This document shows, one piece after another, positions 31,877 through 42,061 of a stretch of DNA of 64,000 bases. This DNA is from Knufia peltigerae (lineage: Eukaryota; Ascomycota; Eurotiomycetes; Chaetothyriales; Trichomeriaceae). A model generated the notes under the pieces. That model did not search any database. It saw only the letters and a program-made list of their open reading frames with translations, and was not told where the DNA came from. The translations under genes and the position numbers were made by a program. The stretch covers positions 186,001-250,000 of the forward strand of contig JAPDRN010000012.1 in NCBI GenBank assembly GCA_030247855.1. The letters are read 5' to 3'. Numbering within the stretch: the stretch's first letter is position 1; each line of letters begins with the position of its first letter.

Positions 31877-33177
31877 ATGTCGTCGTCACTCACGGCAGAT
31901 TTTCCAGTATTGGACTTTACCAAATTCAAGCATGACTTTCAGGCATTTTCTGAGGATTTGTTCGCGGCCAGCACTAAATGGGGGTTCTTTATCCTTCGAG
32001 GGACCGGTGTTAACCCGGATTCCATGTTCGACCTGGTAAGAGGTTAAACTTGAGAGTTTTGTGAATGGATCAAATTCGTTCGTCCGCGGGAGATCGTGCG
32101 TGTTTTGATTGCTAACCAAAAACCCAACGATTAATCGTGGATTTTCTGCAGTCGAGACAATTTTTCGATTTGCCCGTCGAAGAAAAAGCATCCAAGTTGT
32201 TGAATGAACAGACGATTGGGTACGATGGGAACACTGTCACCACGTATGTTTGTTTTTCTCTTACCTCAGACGACACGTTTGAGAGTTGGGAAGAGACTCG
32301 AAGGCTGACATATGGCCGTTTGATGACAATCTCCAGATGGGCAGCGTCAGAAGGCATGATATTTGGGACCAATCCAGGCGGCATCCTCAAGACGGAGCAT
32401 CTACCGGCGTGGTGGGACCAACAAAAGAGAGAACGGGTCGAAGAGTTCAAGGCGCAATGTTACAACCTGAGTGTGGACTTGCTGTCTTGCTTTGCCGTCC
32501 GACTCGGCCTCGACAAGGATTACTTCCGGCGATACCACGAGCACCGCGAACCCGGAAACAGCCTCAAACTGATCCGGTACCCTGCGATGGAGGAGCGACC
32601 AAGCCACAAAGTGCCACGTCTGGCGGAGCACACCGACTGGGGCAGCATCACTTTTGTCTTCACCAGCCAAAACGGTCTGGAGATACGTGACCCTGACGAT
32701 AAAGACTGGGTTCGAGTTCCAGTGGTCGATGATGGCATCGTGGTCAACATCGGAGACGCCCTGTCCTTGTGGACCGGCAAGGCTCTCAAGTCGACCATGC
32801 ACCGGATCACCTGGGAAGGTCTACCCAGGGACAAGAGTCGATACAGTATCGCGTACTTTGTCAATCCCAATTACGGTATGTTTGAGAGTTTGATTGATCT
32901 TGGAAGTGACGTGGACTCACGTTCTTGTCTATTAGATGCCGTCTTGAACCCACAGCCTTCAGGAGATCCGTCCACCTCTGCCATGACCGACGAGTTAAAC
33001 ACCGACCTCACTTATCGTGACTACTACCAGCTTCGACTCCGGTTGACGTATGCGGTCAAGGATACGAAGACGGGTCAACGGTTAGACGAAAACATTGATT
33101 CTTCGACGTTGGCCCTGGTTAATAAATTGAACGTGGCGAATAGAGGTACAATCGAGTCTCATATGATCAAGGCGTAG
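31877..33177 (+). CDS. 2-oxoglutarate/Fe(II)-dependent oxygenase
   Basis: Isopenicillin-N-synthase-like non-haem oxygenase, 343 aa, four exons: 31877-32035, 32152-32243, 32337-32875 and 32936-33177. The N-terminal DIOX_N part is FPVLDFTKF...WGFFILRGTGV and FFDLPVEEKASKLL. The catalytic core has the iron ligands in EHTDWGSITF (His, Asp) and STMHRI (His), with RYSIAYFVNPN carrying the 2OG-binding Arg. Intron 2 (GTATGT...CTCCAG) is my choice; the frame is also open through it, giving an odd 31-residue insert. Fungal relatives include thymine-7-hydroxylase and many secondary-metabolism oxygenases; the substrate here is open. Position suggests a role with the adjacent ring-opening amidohydrolase locus. 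Confidence 0.86.
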
Positions 33178-33199
33178 TTAGGCCCCTAGGTGGGCACTT

Positions 33200-33230
33200 G
33201 GAAAGGAAAGGAAAGGAGGAAAGGAAAGGA
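33200..33230 (+). repeat. GGAAA-type purine microsatellite
   Basis: Imperfect GGAAA pentamer run just past the stop codon of the oxygenase gene. Confidence 0.8.
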
Positions 33231-33332
33231 ATCCATGGGGAATGTTCGATTTCCTTACAAGCTGTAATTTCTCTAACATCCAAAAAAGCTTTCTGTCTGG
33301 TCCAGGGAGCATTCAGTACCACGGTCACTCAT

Positions 33333-34379
33333 TCATTCTGCCAGCCAAGAACGAATCACATCCTCATCGACGGCCTCTGGTCTTTTGCTGACCACCTTCC
33401 TATCCCAATCCAGCCATTCCCTGGCCATTGTGTTGCCTTTTTTCGACCTCAAAATTCCAACGCTGACGTTGATAATGTAAGGTCTCTCAAATGGTTGATA
33501 GAGCATGGTGGCACCGCATTTCGTACAAAACCCGCGCAACACCATTTCGGAACTTTGATAGTACCTCATCCCTTCTCCGAATTGCCGCGTGTTTTGTTCA
33601 TGTTGTGGCCCAAACAAGATCGGTTGCTGGCCGGCGTCTTCGGCAGTCCGGATCTGTGAAGGTGGTATATACGCCCAAGGTTGCATGGTGAAACCAAGAC
33701 CCAAACGACATGACCGACAACAACACAAACGAGCATAGTACTTGCTGCGGTCTGAAGGGACGTACCACCCTTGGCTTTCGTTGTCGTACGGTGGTGGTTC
33801 GATCCTGAACCTCACAGATCCGCAATGACATGAAGCGTCGACGTGGTCTCCTCGTTCCCGCGACGATGATGGTCTTCCCCGCAACAATTGAAGCCGATCC
33901 TCGTCCATTGTCGTTGTATCTGCGGCCGGTTCACCTTCATGGTAAGGGATCTTTCGACCTCCGATTTTGCTCAAAAAGGGTGCGATTCCTCCATCAGCGG
34001 CGTCGCCGACGTGTTCGTGGTGGGTGATCCTTGAGATATCAAGCACGTCGTCAATCTTCCTGTCGGTCTCGAGAGTACCGGAACATGCCAACCATTGACC
34101 ATCAGCTTTTGTGAAGGCAAAGGTGTGACATCCGCAGTTCTTGCAAAAATATCTCACGTATCCTGGAGTGTGGTACCCGGTCGCGCAACCCAAAGACTTT
34201 GCGCTCGGTGGACCCTTGAGCCGGAAGTAGGAAGTACACAGTGCCCCCGTAGAGTGACGGCAAGTGTCGCAGTGACACAAGAGATTCTCCATCGGCAGTT
34301 CCTCCTCGGGTCCTTCGAGGATGGATGCTCGCTCGCTGACGTCGCCACAGAGGCACGTGAGGTGCGTCGGCTTCGGCAT
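33333..34379 (-). CDS. tandem GFA/CENP-V-domain zinc protein
   Basis: Single-exon protein of 348 aa with two GFA (glutathione-dependent formaldehyde-activating, CENP-V) domains. Domain 1 (about 5-120) has TCLCGDV, CHCDTCRHSTG and YFCKNCGCHTF. Domain 2 (about 185-330) has SCHCGSVRF, CCCRSCRLGLGF and FCTKCGATM. Each domain therefore keeps its structural and catalytic-type Cys sets. A charged linker containing RPSSSRERGD separates them. Fungal members are common, often near catabolic genes, but their reactions are seldom known; formaldehyde-glutathione chemistry is shown only for bacterial Gfa and is disputed. No targeting signal. Tail to tail with the 2OG oxygenase, 155 bp apart. Confidence 0.88.
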   Translation of the reverse strand: MPKPTHLTCLCGDVSERASILEGPEEELPMENLLCHCDTCRHSTGALCTSYFRLKGPPSAKSLGCATGYHTPGYVRYFCKNCGCHTFAFTKADGQWLACSGTLETDRKIDDVLDISRITHHEHVGDAADGGIAPFLSKIGGRKIPYHEGEPAADTTTMDEDRLQLLRGRPSSSRERGDHVDASCHCGSVRFRIEPPPYDNESQGWYVPSDRSKYYARLCCCRSCRLGLGFTMQPWAYIPPSQIRTAEDAGQQPILFGPQHEQNTRQFGEGMRYYQSSEMVLRGFCTKCGATMLYQPFERPYIINVSVGILRSKKGNTMAREWLDWDRKVVSKRPEAVDEDVIRSWLAE

Positions 34380-34868
34380 TGTTCCTCGAAAGGAGACATC
34401 AAAGAACGGAAGGGTGTACGTACTCTCAAAGACCCCCGAACACGAGGTTGGTTGTTTTATACAATCTCTCGCAACGAGTTACAAGTGCCGGGGCGGAGTA
34501 ACCGTGGGGGATATGGAGTAGGAACATTAGACCCAGGCTTTAGTGGGGCGCTTTCGATGGCGACCACTGTCGATTTGGGTCTGCATTGAAGTATAGAAAT
34601 TACAAGACGACAGGACAAAAGAAGAAGTATTCGAGATCGTTGAGAGTTTCTAACGAAACGAGATTACCATTAAATATCACCACATACCGCGTCAGTACAT
34701 TTCGCGTATGAGTACTCACTCCGTGCCTTGGCCCCTTATCGACATTGCTCCACATTAAATATTATGAGTCGTTCCATTACTTTTCACCTTTGTCCAACAT
34801 AGGCAGGAAGAGGCTCTCAAATACTCGTTCTCAAGCACCTGATGTCCACAAGTCGATTTGCGAATCAA
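34380..34868. other. intergenic, upstream of GFA gene
   Basis: Promoter side of the GFA protein and 3' side of the carboxylesterase. No gene or clear motif recognised. Confidence 0.35.
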
Positions 34869-37197
34869 TCATTCAGGCACGATGGCCGCCATGCTGCGCC
34901 AAAAGTCACATCTGTAACCCCTGCCTGCTTCCCAGGTCCAAGCGTTGACAAGGCTGATGTTGTTCTTCAAGCCAGGCTCAGTGTCCACCGTAATGTTGCG
35001 ATTTATTGTCGTGACGTTGAATGAATATGATGTCCCTCCCGTCTGTAGACGCAGAGAAAAAAGTTAGCCAATGATCACAGACGTGAGACGCAACAGAAGC
35101 CTCTTCTAGGACCAAGAGAGGGGAGGAGGATATCTGACCTCATTTAGATTGATCTGATATGGAGCATAGATCGAGAACGGTGGCCAATCACTGGCATCAT
35201 TGGAAGCACCACTATTCCCAGAGGACGCACCGTTCGCAACATTCGACGAAATGCTTGGATCGTTCTTCGTGACGAAATTGCCCCAGATTTGTCGGAATGC
35301 AAGTGCTAGATCTGGGCCAATGTTTTGGGCGGCTGGACCGAAATCTGTAGGTTTGCTTATTAGCTTGCTTGGTTGTTCAGGGACCATCACAGCGTTGAGA
35401 CGTACATGCACTTGTATCTGAACCGTGTAGTGCTGGTGGCACGGAAAACTGGTACTTGTACGACGCCCGCCCACGGTCGGTGTACGCCTCGGCCATCCAG
35501 TACGAGGGACAGACGAACGTCGTTTCACCGTAGATGTTGTTCGCTCTCTGTTGTTGTCCTGTACCTATCGCACTCTGGTTCAGCGCACTCGGGCCCGAGT
35601 TTCCGGTGGTGGCGTAGAGCGGAGCCGAGGAGTCGGTCGAATCATTGGAGCTTGGGTAATATAGCAAGACTTTGGCAATATCGTCGTTTGTAAAGAGTGG
35701 GAAGGTGATTTTTAGCCACGCCAAAAGATCATCTTCGGTTGTAATGTTTTGTGGCACGAAACCTGGGCCCTCATCTGCGTTGTTGCCGATGAGCGCATTC
35801 ATACCGTTCACCCTTTTGCGCAAAAGTTGCTGACTGGGAAGATCTTGAACAAACACCCCATCCGTCCTGCAAAACGTGACATATCAGTATAGTAACTCGG
35901 ATCTACTAGACATAAACCACCACACGACTTACACGGGCAAGAATGCCCAAGTTCCATAATTGCCTGATTGGGATATCGCAGCACTCGCGTTGATCAAGGT
36001 GTCTGTGTCCTTGTCGAGCAGGCACTCAAAGATCGTCTGAGGATGGGCACCGTAGGGTAGGCTCGGAGGGCAGCCCGCTTCCGTGGCAAACGCATAGTAT
36101 GATTGCGATGGAACCCAATCCCTGTAGCCATACTGCATTGGCAGGTATGGAGAAGCGGCGATGGTCTTGTCTTGTCATTAACAAGCACGTTTCGAACGGC
36201 TCTGGAGAGCACTCACGTTTACGAATAATGCTGTGCCTTGGCTTCCACCATATGCCATATCCTGAAGCATGACTGATCCGCCTCCTGCTGAATGTGAGTA
36301 TAGCTCAGTGCTGCAGGAGTATGCTGTCTCCCTCACCGGCGCTCTCTCCAGAGATCGTCACTTGAGAAGTATTGCCTCCAAAGAGATTAATATATGACTG
36401 TACCCATTGCAAGGCGAAATGCTGAGACTGGTGAGAAGTGGTTCTCTTTTTTAGGGCCATCTTCTTACCTGGTCAAGAATGCCAGCATTCACCACACCGT
36501 TATGAAAGACTTCGTCCGAGGACAGGAAGCCAAATGCTGCTAGCTTTCTGGAAATCAGTTGGCGCCGCATAACATCCAGTGGGAAAAACACACCCGGTAT
36601 TGAATCGCCACGCCAACGAAATTATTTCCATTGGCATTGATCAGAGTCGACAGGTCTTGCCTCCCATTCCCAGCACCGTATCCGCCTCCATGAATCCACA
36701 CAAGAACGGGCAGCGGGCCAGTTGCATTGCTTGGTGAATAGACGTTCAAGAACAGGCAGTCTTCGCTGGCACCGGTCTGGTTGACTGCACTGATGCTGGT
36801 ACTCGCATCTGGTCCCTGAGGACAGATCGCGGCGAAGGAGCTTGCACTGGTGACGGAAGATCTGGACACTTGTGGTGCAGTGGGCGCTTGCCATCTGTTA
36901 GAACCGGTCGGGGGTGCGGCATACCGAATCCTCACCATTGGTTAGTCGAGCGTGCCGAATGGCAATATGCTGCGATTCTTACCCTTTCCAAATGTTGAGC
37001 CCGGAAGTGCTGTTTTGAACTCCTTCGTACATTCCGTAGCCTAGGTCGACTTGAAGCGAGGAGCTGGAGTTTCCTCCTCCTTCCTGTCGAGCTTGTAGGG
37101 CATTAGCGAAAGGTTTTGCATTGTGCTCGTATTCAGGACGGGCAACACAAGCACAGATCGACAATGCAAACAATGAGAACAGTCGAATGGTCAACAT
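34869..37197 (-). CDS. secreted type-B carboxylesterase/lipase
   Basis: Extracellular serine esterase of the cholinesterase/lipase type. Nine exons: 36983-37197, 36594-36930, 36469-36543, 36337-36421, 36217-36287, 35933-36165, 35406-35866, 35139-35344 and 34869-35042, 618 aa, all joins in frame. Residues 1-19 are a signal peptide (MLTIRLFSLFALSICACVA). Oxyanion motif is WIHGGGYGAG; nucleophile Ser lies in ISGESAAGGGS, spread over exons 4 and 5. The EDCLFLNVYSP block is typical, and the acid and His of the triad are expected in the DEGPGF region and near SVPPALHGSD. Many N-glycosylation sites (NSS, NSTS, NATG). Intron 8 has a weaker GTCAGA donor. Substrate unknown. Confidence 0.88.
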
Positions 37198-38242
37198 CGT
37201 AGACTCTTTTCACCCGAAGAATGATTGAGAGCTCGACACTCAAGTGAGCGACTGGAGAGTCGCCGGTATATTTTACCATTTCATGGTCTCGTGGTACGCG
37301 GGAATCGGCACGTCACGAAGTATGGCGACGCTTCTGTCCAACCTGGAAGGCACATCTAGGCCAGAGGCAGACAATTCTGCGGGGGAGAGCTGGGGAGCTC
37401 GGCCTGAAAGAGAAGGTCAATACACCCAGTAGCACCAGTGACAGACACATGCAGTATGCAATGCATTGATCGACGTCATGAGGATGTTCGACACGCCCAT
37501 TTGTGGTGTAGATTGAGGAGAGGAGAAAGTCACAGCTACGGACCGACGCCGGTGGTCAAAGACGGTCCAATTGCCTTTTATCCGGTGTAAACAATAATGA
37601 GAATTCTGGCGAAGTCTTTGCGTCGCTGATATCAGCATAAAACCCTGTGCAGACCATCGCAACATTGTTGAACAATTGTACCAATGGACGAAGCTCGAAA
37701 GGAAAACTACTTTCCCCCCCCAAGCTGGACGTTGTCACTGTGAGGCTGGCCATTCCATTGTGTGGCCTGGCGTCTACGTGACTCGGCAACCCAACACGAC
37801 AATAGGAAAGCTCATCTCGACATTTGCCGAGTCAAGGAGGGGGACTGTGCCACAACAGATGGTCGAATACTCAGTGATGATTAGAAATACATAACTTATT
37901 CACCATGAACGCAAGGATATCTCGAGAACCTCCCATCCATCAAATAAAGTCTAAGCCATTTTTTTTGAGACATGTTCGTGGGCTTCATTTTGCCATGCAC
38001 GCCATTGTCCCTGAACGCCATGCTATGCTTTTCGCAAACCAGGATATCATTGCATTCCCAACCAGCAATGCCACCAAACCTCAACTGAATCAAGATGAGC
38101 ACTAATTTTTCAATAGACAGCTCTGCAGAAAACCAATCTCCCTCATGGCAACACTTTCCGAGGGGGTAGCGATGGGAATAAGAACATAAGAGAAATTTTC
38201 GAGTGTGGCACCATTGACCTCGAATCGCCGAATGTGATGTGA
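37198..38242. other. intergenic between carboxylesterase and TFIIB genes
   Basis: Carboxylesterase promoter plus TFIIB 3' flank. The open frame 37896-38246 on the minus strand is contiguous with the TFIIB end and most likely 3' untranslated sequence. Confidence 0.35.
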
Positions 38243-39316
38243 TCATGCGCCTGGGAGGTTCTCCAATCTACCAAAGCCGCCGTTAGGCATGGGCTGTTGT
38301 CCAAGCCACTCTGGGTCGACCAGACGCTCTTTCTCCTGAAGGAGATAGCGGTAAGCATGCTTAATGGTTGCGTCACTGACGCCTGCGACCTCGCTAATCT
38401 GCTTGCTAGGCTTGCCGAATCCGATCAGATGGCTGGCAAAAAACGTGCATGCAGCTGCGTTAGATAGCGGGCTACGACCGGCAAGACCCTCAATGGTAGG
38501 GATCTTCTTCGCCAGGCCTTCGGCGATTGTCTGAACCCTATAATTGAGACCGACCATGTTGCAATATCTTCCACACAAGTCTTCCGGCTTGGTGGACGTG
38601 GTGGCATGAAATTCGGCCGTGCTGTTGGGGATGCCGCCAGTCGCCATGACTTCCGCATTCTTCTCTTCAGAAAACTTGCTCAGGAAATTCTGCAGTTGTT
38701 TGTAAACGCGGCCGATTTCTTTCTTGGGAACCGAGGTCATTCCAAAGATTTCGTTGAAGGTTCTGGGTACCTTGAGTTGACGACAAGCGATGAATACGCA
38801 GCCAGCGAGGATACTGTCCAACTGCTTGCCTCGAAGAGCATTTGCTTCATAAACTCGCTTGTAGTAAGACTTGGCGGCAGCCTTTACCGGAGCCGTCAAT
38901 TTGGCTTTCTCTCCCCAGGCCTCAATCTGAGCATACGCAGCCTGCAGAGCTCTGTCTGCTTTGTTTTCGAGTTGCATTGCCTGAGCTTTCTTGAGTCTCC
39001 GAGTCTCCTTGGAGACGTTAGGACCACCCCCGCCAATCATGGTCCCCGCATTGTTTGTGAGGTATAGCTCGTTATCGGCTTCACCAACACGGTTAGGATC
39101 TTCACCCTTGCCCTCGTCTGAATTGAACGTTCGCCATTCAGATTCATAGCTGACCAGACGCTCGGCAAGAACCATCCCACAATTGGCACAGATGGTATCC
39201 GCATTCTCTTCAATCAGCTCAGGCGGAACTTGTTTGCAATCAGGACATATGAGGTGCATATTGAGGTTTTCATGCCACGCTGGGCCATCAGGTGGCTGAT
39301 TTTCAGTGCCCGCCAT
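38243..39316 (-). CDS. SUA7: transcription initiation factor TFIIB
   Basis: General RNA polymerase II factor that bridges TBP and polymerase at the core promoter; nuclear. Intronless, 357 aa, normal for the family. N-terminal zinc ribbon uses Cys24, Cys27, Cys43 and Cys46 (CPDC, CANC). The B-finger/linker ERLVSYESEWRTF follows. Two cyclin-fold repeats cover about 120-220 and 240-340, with ILAGCVFIACRQLKVPRTFNEI and AGRSPLSNAAACTFFASHLIG as the matched third helices. The first in-frame ATG is at 39316; the upstream open frame to 39493 has no ATG. It marks the core-gene edge of the accessory block 27.6-37.2 kb. Confidence 0.96.
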   Translation of the reverse strand: MAGTENQPPDGPAWHENLNMHLICPDCKQVPPELIEENADTICANCGMVLAERLVSYESEWRTFNSDEGKGEDPNRVGEADNELYLTNNAGTMIGGGGPNVSKETRRLKKAQAMQLENKADRALQAAYAQIEAWGEKAKLTAPVKAAAKSYYKRVYEANALRGKQLDSILAGCVFIACRQLKVPRTFNEIFGMTSVPKKEIGRVYKQLQNFLSKFSEEKNAEVMATGGIPNSTAEFHATTSTKPEDLCGRYCNMVGLNYRVQTIAEGLAKKIPTIEGLAGRSPLSNAAACTFFASHLIGFGKPSKQISEVAGVSDATIKHAYRYLLQEKERLVDPEWLGQQPMPNGGFGRLENLPGA

Positions 39317-40175
39317 TTTCACTCGTACAGAGGGCGGTGCCTGGTTGCCCTTGGTTATTCGTCCACTCAGCTTCCTCTGTATGCGCTGATTCTGTCGTCT
39401 CTTGATCCCACGATATGTGGTCGTCAAGTTGTGCTTGTTGGCAAATGACTTGACGAAGAGCGGAGAATACAGTTTGCCGGTGGTGACAGACAACTGGGTG
39501 AGAGTGTGGTGTCTGTCAACCGATAGCGGAAAATGCAGCTTGCACCAGAGTGGCCCTTTATTTCTATTCTATTGGGATCGAACGAGCGAGATGAGAGTGC
39601 CGACGTAGACTTAATGTCGTCGTACACTGTAATAATCCAAATGTCAGTCAGGCCATCAACAAATTAATGAGACAACCCAAGCAAAAGACAACCGACAGCG
39701 TCAACAATTTCAATGTACCTCGAAAATATGCTCAGGCAAGGATATCGCAGTGATCGGAAGGAGCGCGACGGGATAAGATGATCTGACTCGGACCAATTCA
39801 ACCAGTGAAGGTCTCGTGAGACAAGGGAGGCGGCTTTTGGAACACGAAGAGTCGTTGTCGAGATCGTCGTCCACGGTGCGCAAGTGATCAGTTGATATTA
39901 ATTCCTGCGCAAAAGAGGGAAATGTGCAGGAGCGATATCTGAGTCTGCCAGGACTAAAGTACATAGAGGGATGAAAGGAGAGAAGGACATGGAAGTTCAG
40001 TGAGCGCAGGTGTTTTGAAATCAAGTCAGAAGAGCCAAGGCGGCCACAATCACGTGAGGGGACGAGGCTGCAAGAGGAATAGCTTCTCCTGCTTGCATCT
40101 GCGCTTGAAGCTTCCTGGAAAACACCTCCCAAGTTCGATTTGAGTCCCAATTGTACCTTGGAACAGCTTTACATC
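39317..40175. other. divergent intergenic between TFIIB and ATP14
   Basis: Both promoters lie here. An open minus-strand frame at 39710-40150 has no family signal and probably belongs to a leader. Several GATCGTCGTC-type repeats near 39870 are not distinctive. Confidence 0.4.
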
Positions 40176-40658
40176 ATGGCGCAATCACTAAGGGCCAGCG
40201 TAAGTTCGGTTTAAAGACACGATATCAAGTTACTCACAAGCACTACAGACTCGCCTGGTCGCTCGGTTGAGCTTGAGAACGATGCCAGTCTCTCGCCGGA
40301 GCTTCACAATTTCATCGGCTGCGAGAATGCGTGAGTCCTGAATGGTCGACTTCAAAAAGACACCCACTCACTATGTCTAGCCGATCTGATCCAGGACATG
40401 TATCTCAAAGAGCTAAAAGCATACAAGCCACTACCACAGAAAGCCTCCGACGCCGAGGGCCACGTCCAGAAATTTACACCTCCAAAAACCCCAAAGTCTC
40501 CGGAAGAGACGAACCTTGCAAGCGAGATGCAAGATTATGAGACCCAAGCAGTCGAAATCGAAGGTCAAGCTCCAGCTGGTGAGGCGGAAGAGGGAGGTGA
40601 GGAGGATTTCTTCGAGGATATTGAAAAGATCGACGAGGAAGATGCTGCCCATCATTGA
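40176..40658 (+). CDS. ATP14: mitochondrial F1Fo-ATP synthase subunit h
   Basis: Peripheral-stalk subunit of mitochondrial ATP synthase. Exons 40176-40199, 40249-40330 and 40381-40658, 127 aa. The N-terminus is a clear mitochondrial presequence (RLVARLSLRTMPVSRRSFTISS). The mature part opens with DLIQDMYLKELKAYKPLPQKASDAEG, the family hallmark, then KFTPPKTPKSPEE. The acidic tail is rich in Glu and Asp and ends DEEDAAHH. The first exon codes only eight residues; introns are 49 and 50 bp. Start is the only ATG that keeps the presequence. Confidence 0.92.
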
Positions 40659-42061
40659 TCACAGGCAAACACCTGATAAATAAACCGCGTGTACAATCAA
40701 TTATGGTATGAATCAAAAAAGATCTTGATTACGCATCAATTGAGATGGCCGTGAGCATTCCGGCCCAAGAAGATTCCTTATTCCCGCGGGATGTTCCTCT
40801 GTTGTCCTTCCCATCAATAAATCCGATGCCGGTCTCATCAGATGCGGATGAGGCGCAATGTTCTGATGCAGTCTACGATCAAATGCAATTCAGAGGCCAT
40901 GTCGACATTACAGAAGCCACCGCATGAACAATACTGAGGCCAGAAATATCAGGCGAATAGTTTTACTTGATTTCAGACTAGAGTTTTGATGGACATCAGT
41001 TCAGAAGACTCGTCCATGTCGGCTGTCTGTACCCCGGAATGTCTCGAACGCCTTCTCCAGATATTTACAACTAGACTCGACATTTCTTCCGGGTGCCTCG
41101 CCTACGAATGCCCTGTCTGGGACTTTATGCTTTTGTAGCGAATACTGCGGAGATTTGACTCTTGATAGCACGCGTAGCCATAAGTTCTGCCCTCTGGAAT
41201 TTTTAGTCTTGGGTGTTTATTCTATGGTGTCTTGGTAGTCGATGGGCCTCGTACTCGCACAAGGGCTGAGAACACCAGTTCTCGTAATACGGAGCACAAC
41301 GAATACTCCATATTACGAGCACAGGGATTCCGGGCTAATGCAGATTACTGACTGACATGTGGGCTCTGTGTTGTCATACTCAGCCGACAGTAAAATGCCA
41401 TATTGACAGCGGCGCCAGCGGGTGTGTGCACGCTTGGGAAAAGACCCTGGCCGGAGACTGCTGAAATACGAGGTCCAACGAGATATAATTAATCCCAGGT
41501 ACTCATGATCCTCCTAGGCAGGGAAAACATGGCGAATTGCAGGCTGAAGGGGCCCATGGGCGGATCCTGTGGCCTTGTTCTTGATATGCCTGAAGCGACA
41601 GACTTTGCCTAAAGCATCGGCGCTTGATAACGCCGACGTCTCCTTGGCCTGGCATGATGGGCTGCCATCTGCCCGTTTCAGCTTCATTTCCACCATATGC
41701 ATCTTTAATGTGCCTGCTTGACTACATTACCAACCTTGCTTTATCTTACCTTAATCTGTTCTACTCTATCTTCTTGTCGTTCGCTCCTCTTCACCGTCTT
41801 TTTGTCTTTCGTTGTCGATCCTCTGTTTTTGGGCCGACTGTGTTTGCTAATCTACTTGCATTATCGTTGTATACGAACTCACCCACCACCAGTCACAACC
41901 TCCCACCCCGTCACTCCTATCCGGTCTCCCTTTGTTGCTTCCTTCACGCATGTCGTCGCACAACAGCCTCTTGTTCCATGGCGGAACCTAGAGAAAAGAG
42001 CTGGACTCGCACATTGTAGTGACTGTTGCAGTTCTCGGCGCTGGGCGCCAGATCCCTGGTC
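40659..42061. other. long intergenic region upstream of DUF1765 gene
   Basis: Holds the 41281-41319 inverted repeat and a long pyrimidine-rich leader (about 41730-41900) before the DUF1765 start, typical of fungal 5' UTRs. Small open frames such as 40745-40927 are not supported. Confidence 0.45.
41281..41319. repeat. 14-bp inverted repeat with TACGGAG arms
   Basis: Arms CTCGTAATACGGAG (41281-41294) and CTCCATATTACGAG (41306-41319) pair over 14 bp with one mismatch around an 11-nt loop. It lies in intergenic DNA and could form a hairpin. Confidence 0.75.

Noticed and set aside
39710..40150. 146-codon minus-strand frame between TFIIB and ATP14
   Set aside because: No similarity to any family I know and composition like untranslated leader.
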